Below, piece by piece: positions 1-8,088 of a stretch of 64,000 bases of DNA. Positions within the stretch are counted from its first letter, which is position 1; each line of letters begins with the position of its first letter. The DNA is from Streptomyces sp. VRA16 Mangrove soil. GTDB taxonomy: Bacteria; Actinomycetota; Actinomycetes; Streptomycetales; Streptomycetaceae. The position numbers and the translations under genes were made by a program. The DNA lies in contig NZ_JAFVLN010000005.1 of NCBI RefSeq assembly GCF_017377775.1, positions 1 through 64,000 of the forward strand, in the 5' to 3' direction. The notes beneath the pieces are model-generated. The model was not told where the DNA came from, made no database searches, and worked only from the letters and a program-made list of their open reading frames with translations.

Positions 1-19
1 GCTCCGCAGACACGACGCG

Positions 20-154
20 CCGCCGCTACGCGGCGGGCACCCGGCGCTCCGCGCCGGGGCAACTCCCTTGCTTCGCAAGGGAGTTGGCGTCACTCCGTGA
101 CGCTGTGTCAGAAACGCTCCGCGTTCCTGACGGCTCGGATCGCTCCGCGATCCG
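20..154. repeat. Array of six consecutive short hairpins
   Basis: Six back-to-back inverted repeats occupy 20-36, 40-58, 61-85, 87-103, 107-131 and 136-154. Each has a 7- to 11-bp stem closed by a three-base loop (TAC, TCC, TTC, TCC, TCC, TCC). Only the fifth contains a stem mismatch. On the bottom strand the loops read C(GNA)G, the class of unusually stable DNA mini-hairpin that also closes the palindromes of Streptomyces telomeres. The window begins with another GCTCCGC, so the array probably continues to the left. No gene is seen in 1-350. Confidence 0.8.
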
Positions 155-350
155 GCCTGGGCAGCGACAGGGACGGGGCTGCTTCCGTCCGCGAAAAAGT
201 ATGGGATATCCGAGAAATGCGCTCCCTCCATTCCGGCGTGAGGCCGGTGGCGGAGCGCAGCGGAGCCGCCTGCCGGAACTCGCGTCCTTGACATTTCGTC
301 AGCTCCCTTGCTGTGTTCGGTAGCTCCGCTGAGGTCGAATATACCCCGTG

Positions 351-380
351 GGTGGGGCGGGAATTCCTTCCCGCCCCACC
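351..380 (-). terminator. Strong hairpin terminator after the left operon
   Basis: A perfect 13-bp G+C-rich stem (351-363 with 368-380) with a TTCC loop lies 15 bp beyond the stop codon of the last gene of the minus-strand operon. A short T/A run (383-389) lies between them. It is well placed to end that operon. Confidence 0.7.
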
Positions 381-394
381 CCTTTTAAAGGGGA

Positions 395-1027
395 TTAGTA
401 GACGCGGAATCCTCCGCGCTTGGAGTTGTATCGCAGGAATTCCAGCCACTCATCCCACCAGGGGAATTCGCAGCGTACCTGCTTCTGGTCGGCCGGATCG
501 GTCTTGTCCCAGGCGTCCAGCGCGGTCTTGATCTCGCGTTCGCTGACGAGCCAGCCGTCATTGCTGGTGAGCTTGTAGGCGGGGATTCCTGGCGTCTGAG
601 GGTCGTGGTCGCGGGTGGCGCGCTCCGTGTCCAGGAAGGCGCGTTCCTGGTCGGTCAGGCGGGTGTGCGCGGCGTCGCGTTCGGGGCCCGTGGGGTGGTG
701 CTCGGGGGCGTCGGGGTACTCGGTGAGGTCGTAGGTCTCCAGGGCGGGCCAGGGCGGCATGGGGGCGTCGGTCATCATGTCGAGTGCGCCCATGAGTTGG
801 CGGGCGGTGCCCATGCCCCAGATGTTGAGGCGGAAGTACAGGCCGGTGCGGGCCTTGTCGTACGCGTTCCAGGCGGCGTTGAGCTGGTCTTCCAGGGCGG
901 TCGCGGCGGGGCCGCTGGCGGTGTTCATGTACTGGCAGCGCAGTTCTTCGACGTGTTCGGCTGCTTCCTGGATGGCGGCGGCCTGCTGGGGGTCGGGTTC
1001 GGTCGCGCTGTACATGTCGTAGCCCAT
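395..1027 (-). CDS. Hypothetical plasmid-type protein
   Basis: This 210-residue protein starts MGYDMYSATEPD. The start at 1027 is chosen over an upstream in-frame ATG at 1078 because an AAAGGAG ribosome site lies 8 bases before it. The product is acidic, soluble and rich in Trp and Tyr, with no signal peptide or membrane segment. I do not recognise the family. It is the last gene of a four-gene minus-strand operon with the DUF6573 and DUF3846 genes and is followed by a strong hairpin terminator. Proteins of this sort are common on actinobacterial plasmids and integrative elements, so a mobile-element housekeeping role is a guess only. Confidence 0.75.
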   Translation of the reverse strand: MGYDMYSATEPDPQQAAAIQEAAEHVEELRCQYMNTASGPAATALEDQLNAAWNAYDKARTGLYFRLNIWGMGTARQLMGALDMMTDAPMPPWPALETYDLTEYPDAPEHHPTGPERDAAHTRLTDQERAFLDTERATRDHDPQTPGIPAYKLTSNDGWLVSEREIKTALDAWDKTDPADQKQVRCEFPWWDEWLEFLRYNSKRGGFRVY

Positions 1028-1100
1028 GGGTCTGTCTCCTTTGGGTTGGTTCTGTGGTGGCCGGGGCGGGGGTGCCACTCCCCCGCCCCGGTGGTGGGGG

Positions 1101-1436
1101 TTACTGCCCGCAGAACGGGGGCTGTTCTTCGGGTTTGTGGATCTCGGAGTTGGTTGTGCGGATGATGTCGTAGGCGTGGAGGTCGACGAGGGACGCGGTC
1201 ACGTCTCCGTAGAATTCCGCGATTCGCACGACGCCGTTGTCGGTGTTCCACAGCGATTTCGGGGTGGCGTATTCCGCGACGTTCGGAAAGAAGTCGAGGA
1301 CGGCTTTGGCGGCATTTTCGACGGCCTGTTGGTAGGTTTCTCCGTGGGTAACGACGGCGAATTTGCAGTCGGTGAGCTGGGTCATGTAGTTGAGCCAGTC
1401 GCAGACGAACGTGTACGTGTCGGCGGCGGTTTCCAC
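1101..1436 (-). CDS. Small hypothetical protein
   Basis: This 111-residue protein uses a GTG start (METAADTY) preceded by GAGGAGGG, which overlaps the end of the upstream gene; only 5 bases separate the two genes. It is soluble, with mixed alpha/beta composition (TFVCDWLNYMTQ, FAVVTHGETYQQAVENAAKA) and no recognisable motif. Its tight spacing implies translation together with the DUF6573 gene. Function unknown. Confidence 0.7.
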   Translation of the reverse strand: METAADTYTFVCDWLNYMTQLTDCKFAVVTHGETYQQAVENAAKAVLDFFPNVAEYATPKSLWNTDNGVVRIAEFYGDVTASLVDLHAYDIIRTTNSEIHKPEEQPPFCGQ

Positions 1437-1441
1437 GGTGG

Positions 1442-1873
1442 TCAGCCCTCCTCGGGGAGCATGATCGTGATGACCGGTTCGCCTCGGTCACCGGGCCCGA
1501 TCTCCGCCACGAGACGGGCGAGTTGGGGGGCGCGGGAGCGGCCGTCGCGCTTGATGCGGTGCAGGGTGACGTGGGCGTGGGTGCCCTTGCTGCGGCCGAT
1601 GGCGAGGCGGGACATGATCAGGACGTCCCACAGGCGGCCGGTCTGGTCCTGCACGGTGTTCTGCTGCTGGTTGTCGGCGTCGGTCCAGGCCACGCAGTCT
1701 TCCCAGGCGGCCTGGGTGAGGGCGACCGGGACGCGGAACCCGGCCTCGTGGGCAAGGGCGCGGGGAGCTTCGACGAACAGGCCGTGATCGATGGCCTGGG
1801 CGCGGGTCATGCCCTGGACGACGTAGAAGCCGTCCCGGTGGGCCTGTTCGGGGGTGTAGTCGTGGTCGGTCAC
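1442..1873 (-). CDS. DUF6573-like protein
   Basis: This 143-residue protein contains the segments MTRAQAIDHGLFVEAP, AGFRVPVALT and WEDCVAWT. I recall these as typical of the DUF6573 family of actinobacterial plasmids and phages. It ends with a strand-rich region that includes HAHVTLHRI. The biochemical function is unknown. It is the second gene of the operon, between the DUF3846 gene and a small unknown gene. The family assignment is from memory. Confidence 0.65.
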   Translation of the reverse strand: MTDHDYTPEQAHRDGFYVVQGMTRAQAIDHGLFVEAPRALAHEAGFRVPVALTQAAWEDCVAWTDADNQQQNTVQDQTGRLWDVLIMSRLAIGRSKGTHAHVTLHRIKRDGRSRAPQLARLVAEIGPGDRGEPVITIMLPEEG

Positions 1874-1959
1874 GGTGGGTGCCCTTCGGACGTGGGTTGG
1901 GTCTTTGGTGACCCGGGGGCGGCGCTGCCACGGCGCCGCGCCCGGGCGGTGGGGGTGGT

Positions 1960-2352
1960 TCAGTGGCGGGTGCGCTGGGCGGGGATGCGTCCGGCGGTCA
2001 GGTGCATCTCTACGAGGTGGGCGGCTTCGTCGGTGGTGAGGCCGAGGGTGTTGCCCTCGGCGTCAGCGCCGCCGGTGAACAGGGCGTGCCCGTAGTAGGT
2101 CTGGTGGGCCGGGCGATGGAGGGCGTAGAGGCGGGTGGCGCAGGGGTTCGCGGGTGAGTCGTTGAGCATGCCTTCGTCGTCGACCCAGAGGGTGAGGCGC
2201 TCGGTGATCTGGGCGGCGTCGATGTGGTCGCAGTCGAGTGCGGCGTAGAGGAGCTTGAGGCGGTCGTTCTCGGTGGCGGGCCAGTCGAGGAGACGGAAGC
2301 GGCCGTCGGTGCGGATGAGGAGCGCGAAGCTGGTGGTGGTACTGATGGGCAT
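1960..2352 (-). CDS. DUF3846 domain protein
   Basis: This 130-residue protein starts at MPISTTTSFALLI. The longer upstream reading is rejected because a GGGGAG ribosome site lies just before 2352 and the sequence further up is non-coding in character. Motifs typical of DUF3846 are visible: an N-terminal LIRTDGRFRLLDWP, then LYAALDC, LWVDDEGMLNDSPANPCAT and a C-terminal YGHALFTGG with LGLTTDEAAHL. The family is frequent on plasmids and phages and has no assigned activity. This is the first gene of the operon, and A+T-rich DNA just upstream (2400-2455) probably holds the promoter. Confidence 0.75.
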   Translation of the reverse strand: MPISTTTSFALLIRTDGRFRLLDWPATENDRLKLLYAALDCDHIDAAQITERLTLWVDDEGMLNDSPANPCATRLYALHRPAHQTYYGHALFTGGADAEGNTLGLTTDEAAHLVEMHLTAGRIPAQRTRH

Positions 2353-3153
2353 GGTTCTCCCCTGAAATCGGGTGTGGTTCTTTGGTGTTGGGGGCTTTGC
2401 CACAAGCCCCGCGAACAAGACAAATATATCGCACTTCAAAGAATATGGAGGGGTTTTCGGGATCTTTCCCGGCGTGTCTTGCCAGCTCAGGGGCCGGATT
2501 CTCGGGCGGGTGGGGCGCAGGGCGGGGTGTGCCGGGGCCCCTCGGCGCGTCGCGCCGTGGGCAAGGAGTCCGGCAGCGCGGAGCGAGTGAGCGGGGCGCG
2601 GAGCGGCCCGGGAACGTCTGCCGGTCTCCGCAGCGCGTGAGAGCGCGGAGCGCTCGGTGCGGCGGGCGCGGAGCGGCCGTCGCACACGCGGCCAGGCCGG
2701 TGCAGCGCGGAGCGGCTGCGCCGGCCGTCCGGCACACGCCGGGCTGCGCCCCACCCGCCCGAGAAAGAAGTCGTGGTGCGCCCTGTACGGCCCGCAGGGA
2801 GCCAACGGCGCGCGCCCCGTGCTGCGCCCTGCTTCCCCTGGGCCTTGGGCGTGCGTCGGCCCGCTGGGTACGGGGGGATCCAGCGGGCCGACGGGCCTCA
2901 TGCTCGCACGCCGCATTCGACGTGGACGGCGGTTCGGGACACCGGGGTGGTCTCAGGTGGCCGGCCACTTCGGCCGGACAATCGCGGCGAGGTGGGCTAC
3001 GAGGTCGAGAGCGGCCTCACCCCAGTCGGCGGGGCAGCGGTAGGCGTCGATCGCGGTCTAGTAGTCACCCAAACCTGCATCACACCCGTTCGACACGAAG
3101 CGTCCCCCTGTCCGACCGAAGCCAGCCGATAGGCCCAGTCCCTCGTGTCTGGG
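2353..3153. other. Structure-rich intergenic region
   Basis: About 800 bp without a convincing gene. Bases 2400-2455 form a short A+T-rich island, unusual here, that probably contains the promoter of the leftward operon; no exact -10/-35 pair is claimed. Bases 2499-2764 form a large foldback (separate entry). A second hairpin pairs 2854-2867 with 2880-2893. The open frames across it are long but have the composition of G+C-driven chance frames. Confidence 0.5.
2499..2764. repeat. Foldback region with imperfect 37-bp inverted repeats
   Basis: Bases 2499-2535 and 2728-2764 are near-perfect reverse complements (each outer end begins TTCTCGGGCGGGTGGGGCGC). Between them GCGCGGAGCG occurs about five times (near 2577, 2597, 2642, 2667 and 2705), in one case as a hairpin GAGCGC-GGA-GCGCTC. 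The repeated GCGGAGC is the reverse complement of the GCTCCGC that dominates the array at the window's left end. Confidence 0.65.
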
Positions 3154-3903
3154 TCAGTGCCCTCCGCTCCAGGGGACTCGGGCGAGAACGAGCCCCCGGA
3201 CGTCGGCGGCTCCGGTCGCCCGGAGTCGGAGCGCGACGTGCTGCAGCTGGGAGCCGCTGGTGAAGACGTCGTCGACCAAGAGGACGGTGGCCCCCTTGAT
3301 ATCGCTGGTGTCTCCGGTCCAGGTCAGCGCGGCGGCATGCGCGGCAGCGGCCGCCCGCTTCTCGTCCACAGTCCGGTTCGCGGACCGGGGTGTTTCCACA
3401 TGCTTCACCAGCCGGTGCGCGCCCGGCGGGCTGAGCGGGTAGGCCCGTGTCACGTCCTCCGTGTAGGCGGCGTCCATGATCGCCTCAATGTGCTGGATGG
3501 GCCGGCGGCCGATGTGGGTGGGGTTGCCGACGATGTGGTCGACGCCCCGCATCTGCTCAGGGTGGCTGTCCATCCAGCCGACGAGGAGCCGGCCAAATAT
3601 GAGCGCCCAGCCGGTCCTCCCCTCGTATTTCAGCGAGTGGATTTTGTCGCGCAGGGCTCCGGAGTACATGGCCACCGCGTCGACGCGGGAGAACCCCCGC
3701 TCGGCTTCCGAGAGCGCACACAGTCGGTTGCCGCACTGCCTGCCGGGCGCGATGGCCTGGGAACAGACCGGGCAGTGGGGCTCGGCGACGGGCTGGAGGG
3801 TGCGGCCGGCGCAGTCGGAGCACAGGCGGGCGGTGCCGGTGATGCGGTAGGCACATACCGGGCAGTCGGGGAAGCCTGCCGGGTCGGGGAGACTGGCCGT
3901 CAC
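3154..3903 (-). CDS. ComF-like phosphoribosyltransferase
   Basis: This 249-residue ComF-type protein has N-terminal cysteine pairs of a zinc-ribbon kind (CPVC, CSDC, CPVC and CGNRLC within the first ~60 residues). A type I phosphoribosyltransferase domain follows, with the PRPP loop VLLVDDVFTSGSQ near residues 207-219. In competent bacteria ComF works in DNA uptake, but this copy is in a mobile region. Its start overlaps the stop of the DprA-like gene by 4 bases (ATGA), so the two are translationally coupled. With the HAD-PRTase gene upstream, the context suggests a nucleotide-linked defence or toxin-antitoxin operon rather than competence. Confidence in the fold is high, in the role modest. 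Confidence 0.85.
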   Translation of the reverse strand: MTASLPDPAGFPDCPVCAYRITGTARLCSDCAGRTLQPVAEPHCPVCSQAIAPGRQCGNRLCALSEAERGFSRVDAVAMYSGALRDKIHSLKYEGRTGWALIFGRLLVGWMDSHPEQMRGVDHIVGNPTHIGRRPIQHIEAIMDAAYTEDVTRAYPLSPPGAHRLVKHVETPRSANRTVDEKRAAAAAHAAALTWTGDTSDIKGATVLLVDDVFTSGSQLQHVALRLRATGAADVRGLVLARVPWSGGH

Positions 3904-4865
3904 AGGCCGGCCAGGGCAAGCTGCTGTCGTTGCTGGCCGGCGGCCTGGATGTCGGCGGCCTGGCCGAGGCGGTCGGTGATGTCGCTGGAGGCGGTGACCA
4001 GGATCGCCCTCCCTTCGTTCAGCATCTTCTTGGCCCAGGGCTGTGCGTCGGCAAGGGAGCGGATCAGGAAGACGAGCTTGCCGTGCTCGGCGGCCAGGCG
4101 GGCCTGCATCTTCGCGCCTGACGTGCTGGAGGCCTCGATGACGACGCTTCCCAGCGTGGTGCCGGAGGTGACGACGTTGCGGCGGGGGAACGTGTACTTC
4201 GCCGGGGGGCTCGTGGGCCAGAACTGGCTCAGCAGCGCTCCCCCAGCACTGAGGATCGCCTTCGCGAGCGGGCGGTTCTCGGCCGGGTAGATCGGGGCTG
4301 CGATGCCGGTGCCCATGACAGCGAAGGTCCGGCCGGCCGCGGTGAGCGTTGCCTGGTGGGCGGCTGCGTCGATGCCCTTGGCGAGACCGCTGGCGATCAC
4401 GACGTCGTGTTCGACGAGCTCGCGGGCCATCCGTGTCGCCCGGCGCAACCCAGCCTCGGATGCCTGGCGGGTGCCGACGATGGCGATGGAGCGGGCGTCA
4501 CGCTGATCGAGCTCGCCGCGGTAGAAGAGGAACGGCGGCAGGTTGCCGATCACGCGCAGATTCGCCGGGTAGTCCTTGTCCAGGACGGTGACCAGGTGCG
4601 CGCCGGCCTTGTCGGCGGCGGCCAACTCGTCGTCGACGCGGGCACGGGCATCGTCCAGGCCTGCTGCCAGGGCCTGCTGCAGCAGGGGGCGGTTCTTGGT
4701 CGCGGCGCGCGAGTCCTCGTGCAGTTGTCCGCCCATGAGCGCGGCCAGGCCCTCGGGACTCTGGGCGCCGCGGGCGATCAGGCTCCAGTCGAGGGTGGCC
4801 TCGCCGGCGCGCAACGCGCACAGGGTCAGCAGATCGTGCTGGTCAGCGGTGATATCGAGGTCCAT
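3900..4865 (-). CDS. DprA/Smf-like protein
   Basis: This 321-residue protein has the Rossmann-like DprA (SMF/SLOG) domain: SIAIVGTRQASEAGLRRA, VIASGLAKGIDAAAHQ, AVMGTGIAAPIYPAENR and TFPRRNVVTSG are classic DprA stretches at about residues 125-235. Housekeeping DprA loads RecA on single-stranded DNA. The usual C-terminal winged helix is not evident here. DprA-like proteins also serve as the antitoxin-type partner (ShosA) of PRTase toxins in the ShosTA anti-phage system, and here the upstream gene is a HAD-PRTase. AAGGA lies about 8 bases before the ATG. The gene is coupled to the downstream comF-like gene. Confidence 0.85.
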   Translation of the reverse strand: MDLDITADQHDLLTLCALRAGEATLDWSLIARGAQSPEGLAALMGGQLHEDSRAATKNRPLLQQALAAGLDDARARVDDELAAADKAGAHLVTVLDKDYPANLRVIGNLPPFLFYRGELDQRDARSIAIVGTRQASEAGLRRATRMARELVEHDVVIASGLAKGIDAAAHQATLTAAGRTFAVMGTGIAAPIYPAENRPLAKAILSAGGALLSQFWPTSPPAKYTFPRRNVVTSGTTLGSVVIEASSTSGAKMQARLAAEHGKLVFLIRSLADAQPWAKKMLNEGRAILVTASSDITDRLGQAADIQAAGQQRQQLALAGL

Positions 4866-4988
4866 CAGGGTGTCCTTCTACTCGTGGCCCCAGGATGTTC
4901 GAAGGATGAAGCGCGGTTCTCGGGCCACTTCCATCATGGCGTACGGAGCCCCCGTACGGACAGGAAGGGGGGCCGTCGAGCCGGTTCC

Positions 4989-6662
4989 TCAGCCCTGCCG
5001 CCGCTGTTCCATACGGGCGAGGGCTTCGGCGAGCTGGGTGGCCCCGCCGGGCGCGGCGACCGGTTCCCAGATGATCCCTACCGCGAGACAGATGCCGCTG
5101 ACCAGGCGCTCAGCCTCGCTGGTGTCGTACCACTGCTCGACCTGCCCTGGCAGGGCAATCCACCACAACGCGGTGGTCGTCGTCTTCCCGGTAGGCACGA
5201 GGTACTCGCCGCGCCAGACGAGGGGGTACGCGTGCTGCTGGAGGTGGGTGAGCATGTCCGCGAGGTGCCGCTGCCGGGCGATCTTGTAGGCGGTCATGGG
5301 AGAGCGGATACCCGCAGGAATCGGGCGGGGTGCCGGATGATCCATCCGGGCAGGGGCCGCCTCAGGGGCCTGGGGTTCGACGGCGGCCTCCCCGGCGGCG
5401 GCAAAGTGCTCCATAGCCGTCGTCAGGACCGTCGACGGCCCTTCCTCCGCTCCTCCAGGGCCCGTGGTCGTCTGGAAGTGCGCCAGGGTGACGTCGTTGG
5501 TGGTGAAGGGATCGATCGTGACGCCGGGGCGCAGCTGGTAGACGGTGTGGCGCGAGGGGTACTTTCCGATGGTCAGTGCGATGACCCGTGCCGCTCCGGC
5601 CTCGCTGAGGATGGTGCGGGCCCATTCGAGGGACTTGCCCTCGGTCGTGAAGTCGTCGAAGACGATCACCGTCTTGCCGGCGATCTTCTTTCTATAGGCC
5701 GGGTTGACTCGTACGGTGCGGGCCTGGGCGGCGATGGAGATGTCCCGGCCCGTCAACTGGCCGACGCTCCTCTTGTACCGTTCCAAGCTGGTATCCGGGG
5801 CCTGGGCAACGCGTTCGAGAAGGTCCTCCTTGTAGGAGGAGCCGGTCATGACCTTGGCGCGGTCCAGGAAGCCGGCGAGCTGCGGGTTGCCCTTGGCGGG
5901 TGTGCTGCTGGGGTACACGCAGAAGAAGCTCTGACCAGGCAGCGCGCCGTCGAGGTAGGCCGCACACAGAAGTTGCAGCATCAGGACGTCGCGGGCGTCC
6001 TGATCACCGACCTTGACGGTGTTCTCGTAGGTGAAGATGTCCTTGATCGTGAAGGTCCGGCCGCCGCCGCGGGGGAACCGCGCGTTGAAGGGCAGCATCG
6101 AACGGATCGCGAAGGCGCGGTCCTCGTCCTCGAGATGGAACGCCCAGCGGGGCTCGTGCAGCAGGAAGTACTCCAGAAGCTCGATGACGTCGGCCGGCTC
6201 GTCGGACATCAACGAGGTGATCTTCGCTCCCAGGCGGCTGGCCCAGCGGGCATGGATGTGGACGACGCCGGCATGGATGCCTGTGTACCAGTCGAACTGC
6301 GAGGTCCCGATGAGAATGAGCTGGTTCATACGAAGGCCGAGTCGGTCCGCGACCGCCTCCAGCCAGGCCTTGTTGCCGCGCTTCGCCTTGTCCGGGATGT
6401 CGTCGCGGCACAGATGCAGGGCCGGTTCGGGAAGGCCGGCCGCAGCAAGGGCCGACTTGGCGTCCATCGGGTCGTTGGTCAGCAGCACCCACGCCACATC
6501 GCGTTGATCGAGCCACCGCAGCAGTTCAGCGATCCCATGGTGCGCGCGTCCGGGCCCGTGCAGGACTGCCTTGTAATCGATCGCAACCGCGCGCACAACG
6601 CACTTCTCGTCCAACGCCGCCCCCACTGCTGTGCCCTGATCATGAGCTGACCTTCCTCCCAT
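4989..6662 (-). CDS. HAD-like/phosphoribosyltransferase fusion, ShosT-like
   Basis: This 557-residue two-domain protein has an N-terminal region (about 24-130) that reads as a HAD fold: VAIDYKAVLHG for motif I, WVLLTND for motif II and GTSQFDWYTGIHAG for motif IV. The second aspartate of motif I is replaced (DYK instead of DxD), so phosphatase activity is doubtful. A PRTase domain follows, with the PRPP loop VIVFDDFTTEGKS near residue 335. About 95 Trp-rich C-terminal residues are unassigned. The first ATG overlaps a GGGAGGAAGG stretch that looks like a ribosome site, so the true start may be a little downstream (for example GTG near 6626). First gene of the operon with the DprA-like and ComF-like genes. 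Confidence 0.75.
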   Translation of the reverse strand: MGGRSAHDQGTAVGAALDEKCVVRAVAIDYKAVLHGPGRAHHGIAELLRWLDQRDVAWVLLTNDPMDAKSALAAAGLPEPALHLCRDDIPDKAKRGNKAWLEAVADRLGLRMNQLILIGTSQFDWYTGIHAGVVHIHARWASRLGAKITSLMSDEPADVIELLEYFLLHEPRWAFHLEDEDRAFAIRSMLPFNARFPRGGGRTFTIKDIFTYENTVKVGDQDARDVLMLQLLCAAYLDGALPGQSFFCVYPSSTPAKGNPQLAGFLDRAKVMTGSSYKEDLLERVAQAPDTSLERYKRSVGQLTGRDISIAAQARTVRVNPAYRKKIAGKTVIVFDDFTTEGKSLEWARTILSEAGAARVIALTIGKYPSRHTVYQLRPGVTIDPFTTNDVTLAHFQTTTGPGGAEEGPSTVLTTAMEHFAAAGEAAVEPQAPEAAPARMDHPAPRPIPAGIRSPMTAYKIARQRHLADMLTHLQQHAYPLVWRGEYLVPTGKTTTTALWWIALPGQVEQWYDTSEAERLVSGICLAVGIIWEPVAAPGGATQLAEALARMEQRRQG

Positions 6663-6912
6663 AATCTAAGCCGGTCTGACCCCGTACCCTCAGTTTGCAC
6701 TGGACGCTCGTGAGCGCCGTCACGTCGCCGTCGCGGGCCAACCAGGGACTCCTCCGATTCACACCGCAACAACGTCCCTTGGGCCAGAGCCTGCTACGGG
6801 CCCGCCTGTCAAGGCGCTGGCACCCATCGGGCCGACTCCTACGGTTCCCGCACGCTGTCGCTCCCTCCAGTGCTCCACTGAGGACGAACGCCGGTATCAC
6901 CGAGGAGCCGCC

Positions 6913-7440
6913 GTGCCCGCCTTCACCGAGCTGCCCGCCACCGTGGCCACCGAACTGGGTGACCGCCTCAAGAACGCCACCGAGGACCAGGAGATGATGA
7001 CGGTCACCGCCGACTCGGCGCAGCTGGCCGAACACGCGGTCCGGTCCCTCCTGGCCGACGGCGCCGCGGACCTGATCCATGTCACCGTGCGGGCACCCGC
7101 GAACCGCACAGCAGTCATCGGCGCCCTGCACGCGGCGCTCCTGCCCAGCCCCGGGCGCCGGCCCCGCCCCCGAATCCTGTCCGAGGCCGAAGGCGCCATC
7201 GACGCCGCGCTCGACCGCCGCACCCGCCCCGTCCTGATGGTCGGCGACGCGCAACAGCTGCGCAGCGACGGCCTGCAGTGCCTGTACGGCACCTGGCGCG
7301 CCGCCACCGACCGCCACCGCCCCTTTCCTCTCATCCTCACCGGCACCGCACGGCTGTCGGCCGTCCTGAAGCGCCCCGTGCTCGACAGCGTCAACAGCCG
7401 CATCTGCTACCGCTACCAGATCCGTGAGCTAGGAGACTGA
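6913..7440 (+). CDS. Degenerate AAA-like ATPase domain protein
   Basis: This 175-residue protein starts with GTG behind GAGGAG. RPVLMVGDAQQLRSDGL looks like a Walker B region and PLILTGTARLSAVLKRP like a sensor-1 region of TniB/AAA-type ATPases found on mobile elements. No Walker A (GxxGxGK) is present, and HVTVRAPANRTAVIGALHAA occupies its place. It may be a truncated or non-hydrolysing relative. It is divergent from the HAD-PRTase operon across a 250-bp gap and is the first of a series of rightward plasmid-type genes. Its 3' end overlaps a possible small reverse gene. Confidence 0.6.
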   Translation: MPAFTELPATVATELGDRLKNATEDQEMMTVTADSAQLAEHAVRSLLADGAADLIHVTVRAPANRTAVIGALHAALLPSPGRRPRPRILSEAEGAIDAALDRRTRPVLMVGDAQQLRSDGLQCLYGTWRAATDRHRPFPLILTGTARLSAVLKRPVLDSVNSRICYRYQIRELGD

Positions 7441-7570
7441 GGCACCCCGCAACGTTCTGGGCATAGCGGATGAGGTCATCGTCCATGGCGTCCTCAGGGA
7501 GCAGCGGGTCGTGGGCTCGGTCGGTGCCGAACCTGTGGGCACTCCAGGCGTGGAAGACGATGTCGTTCAT
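7391..7570 (-). CDS. Possible small protein (59 aa)
   Basis: This short frame begins MNDIVFHAWSAHRF and continues GTDRAHDPLLPEDAMDDDLI. It has an AGGGG ribosome site 7 bases before the ATG and amino-acid use that looks coding (acidic, with Trp and His). It runs into the 3' end of the convergent AAA-like gene by 50 bases. It could be a real small plasmid gene or a fragment. No function is visible. Confidence 0.35.
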   Translation of the reverse strand: MNDIVFHAWSAHRFGTDRAHDPLLPEDAMDDDLIRYAQNVAGCLSLLAHGSGSGSRCGC

Positions 7571-7630
7571 ATCGCGCCCCTCGGATGAGGCGCGGATGGT
7601 GTCGTGGGCGTGGCGGTCGATGAGGGAGCG

Positions 7631-8088
7631 TCAGCGGGTAGGGCCGGTGGTGGATGGTGAGGCTCCACGTCGCCAGTCCGAGGGCTTTTGGCTGCGGAAC
7701 GTCTCACCGCTCGCGATCCGTGCCTTGTTGCGGGCGAACTCCCGCTCGGCTGTGGACAGTTGCCGCGGCGCACAGCCAGGATGGCCCCAGCGTTCGGCGA
7801 CCTTCGTGATGACCTCGCCCCTGGCGTAGTCCTTGAAGCAGGCCGGGCAGGTGCCGGGATACGCGGCGCGCACCGCACCGCACCACGCGGCAGCGGCACC
7901 GTTTTCTTGGCCGCCGTCTTCTTGGCCGTGCTGCTCTTTGCGGCCGGCTTCTTACCAGCCGCCTTCTTCCGTGCGGTCTGCGCCCGCTGGATCGCGTCGC
8001 GCTGCGCCTTACCGGTCCGCTTCTTCGGCTTCTTCGGCTGCTGCCCGCGTGCCGCCTTCGCGGCCTGGTGTGCCGGGGTCTGGTTCAC
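7631..8088 (-). pseudogene. Lys/Ala-rich zinc-finger protein, frameshifted
   Basis: Two consecutive minus-strand frames look like one broken gene. The upstream part (GTG near 8088) encodes a histone-H1-like basic tail (QQPKKPKKRTGKAQR, then KKAAGKKPAAK). The downstream part (to 7631) encodes a small finger (YPGTCPACFKDYARGEVITK, HPGC) and a helical end (STAEREFARNKARIASGETF). They join near 7870-7900, where GCGGTGCGGTGCG offers an obvious slippage site. Alternatively the finger part alone (GTG at 7873) is a separate 80-residue protein. Bases 8089-8550 upstream hold no convincing gene. Confidence 0.45.

Noticed and set aside
3900..4865. Housekeeping dprA
   Set aside because: Neighbours are not the usual topA or yifB-type genes but mobile and defence-type genes, and the protein lacks an evident winged-helix end.
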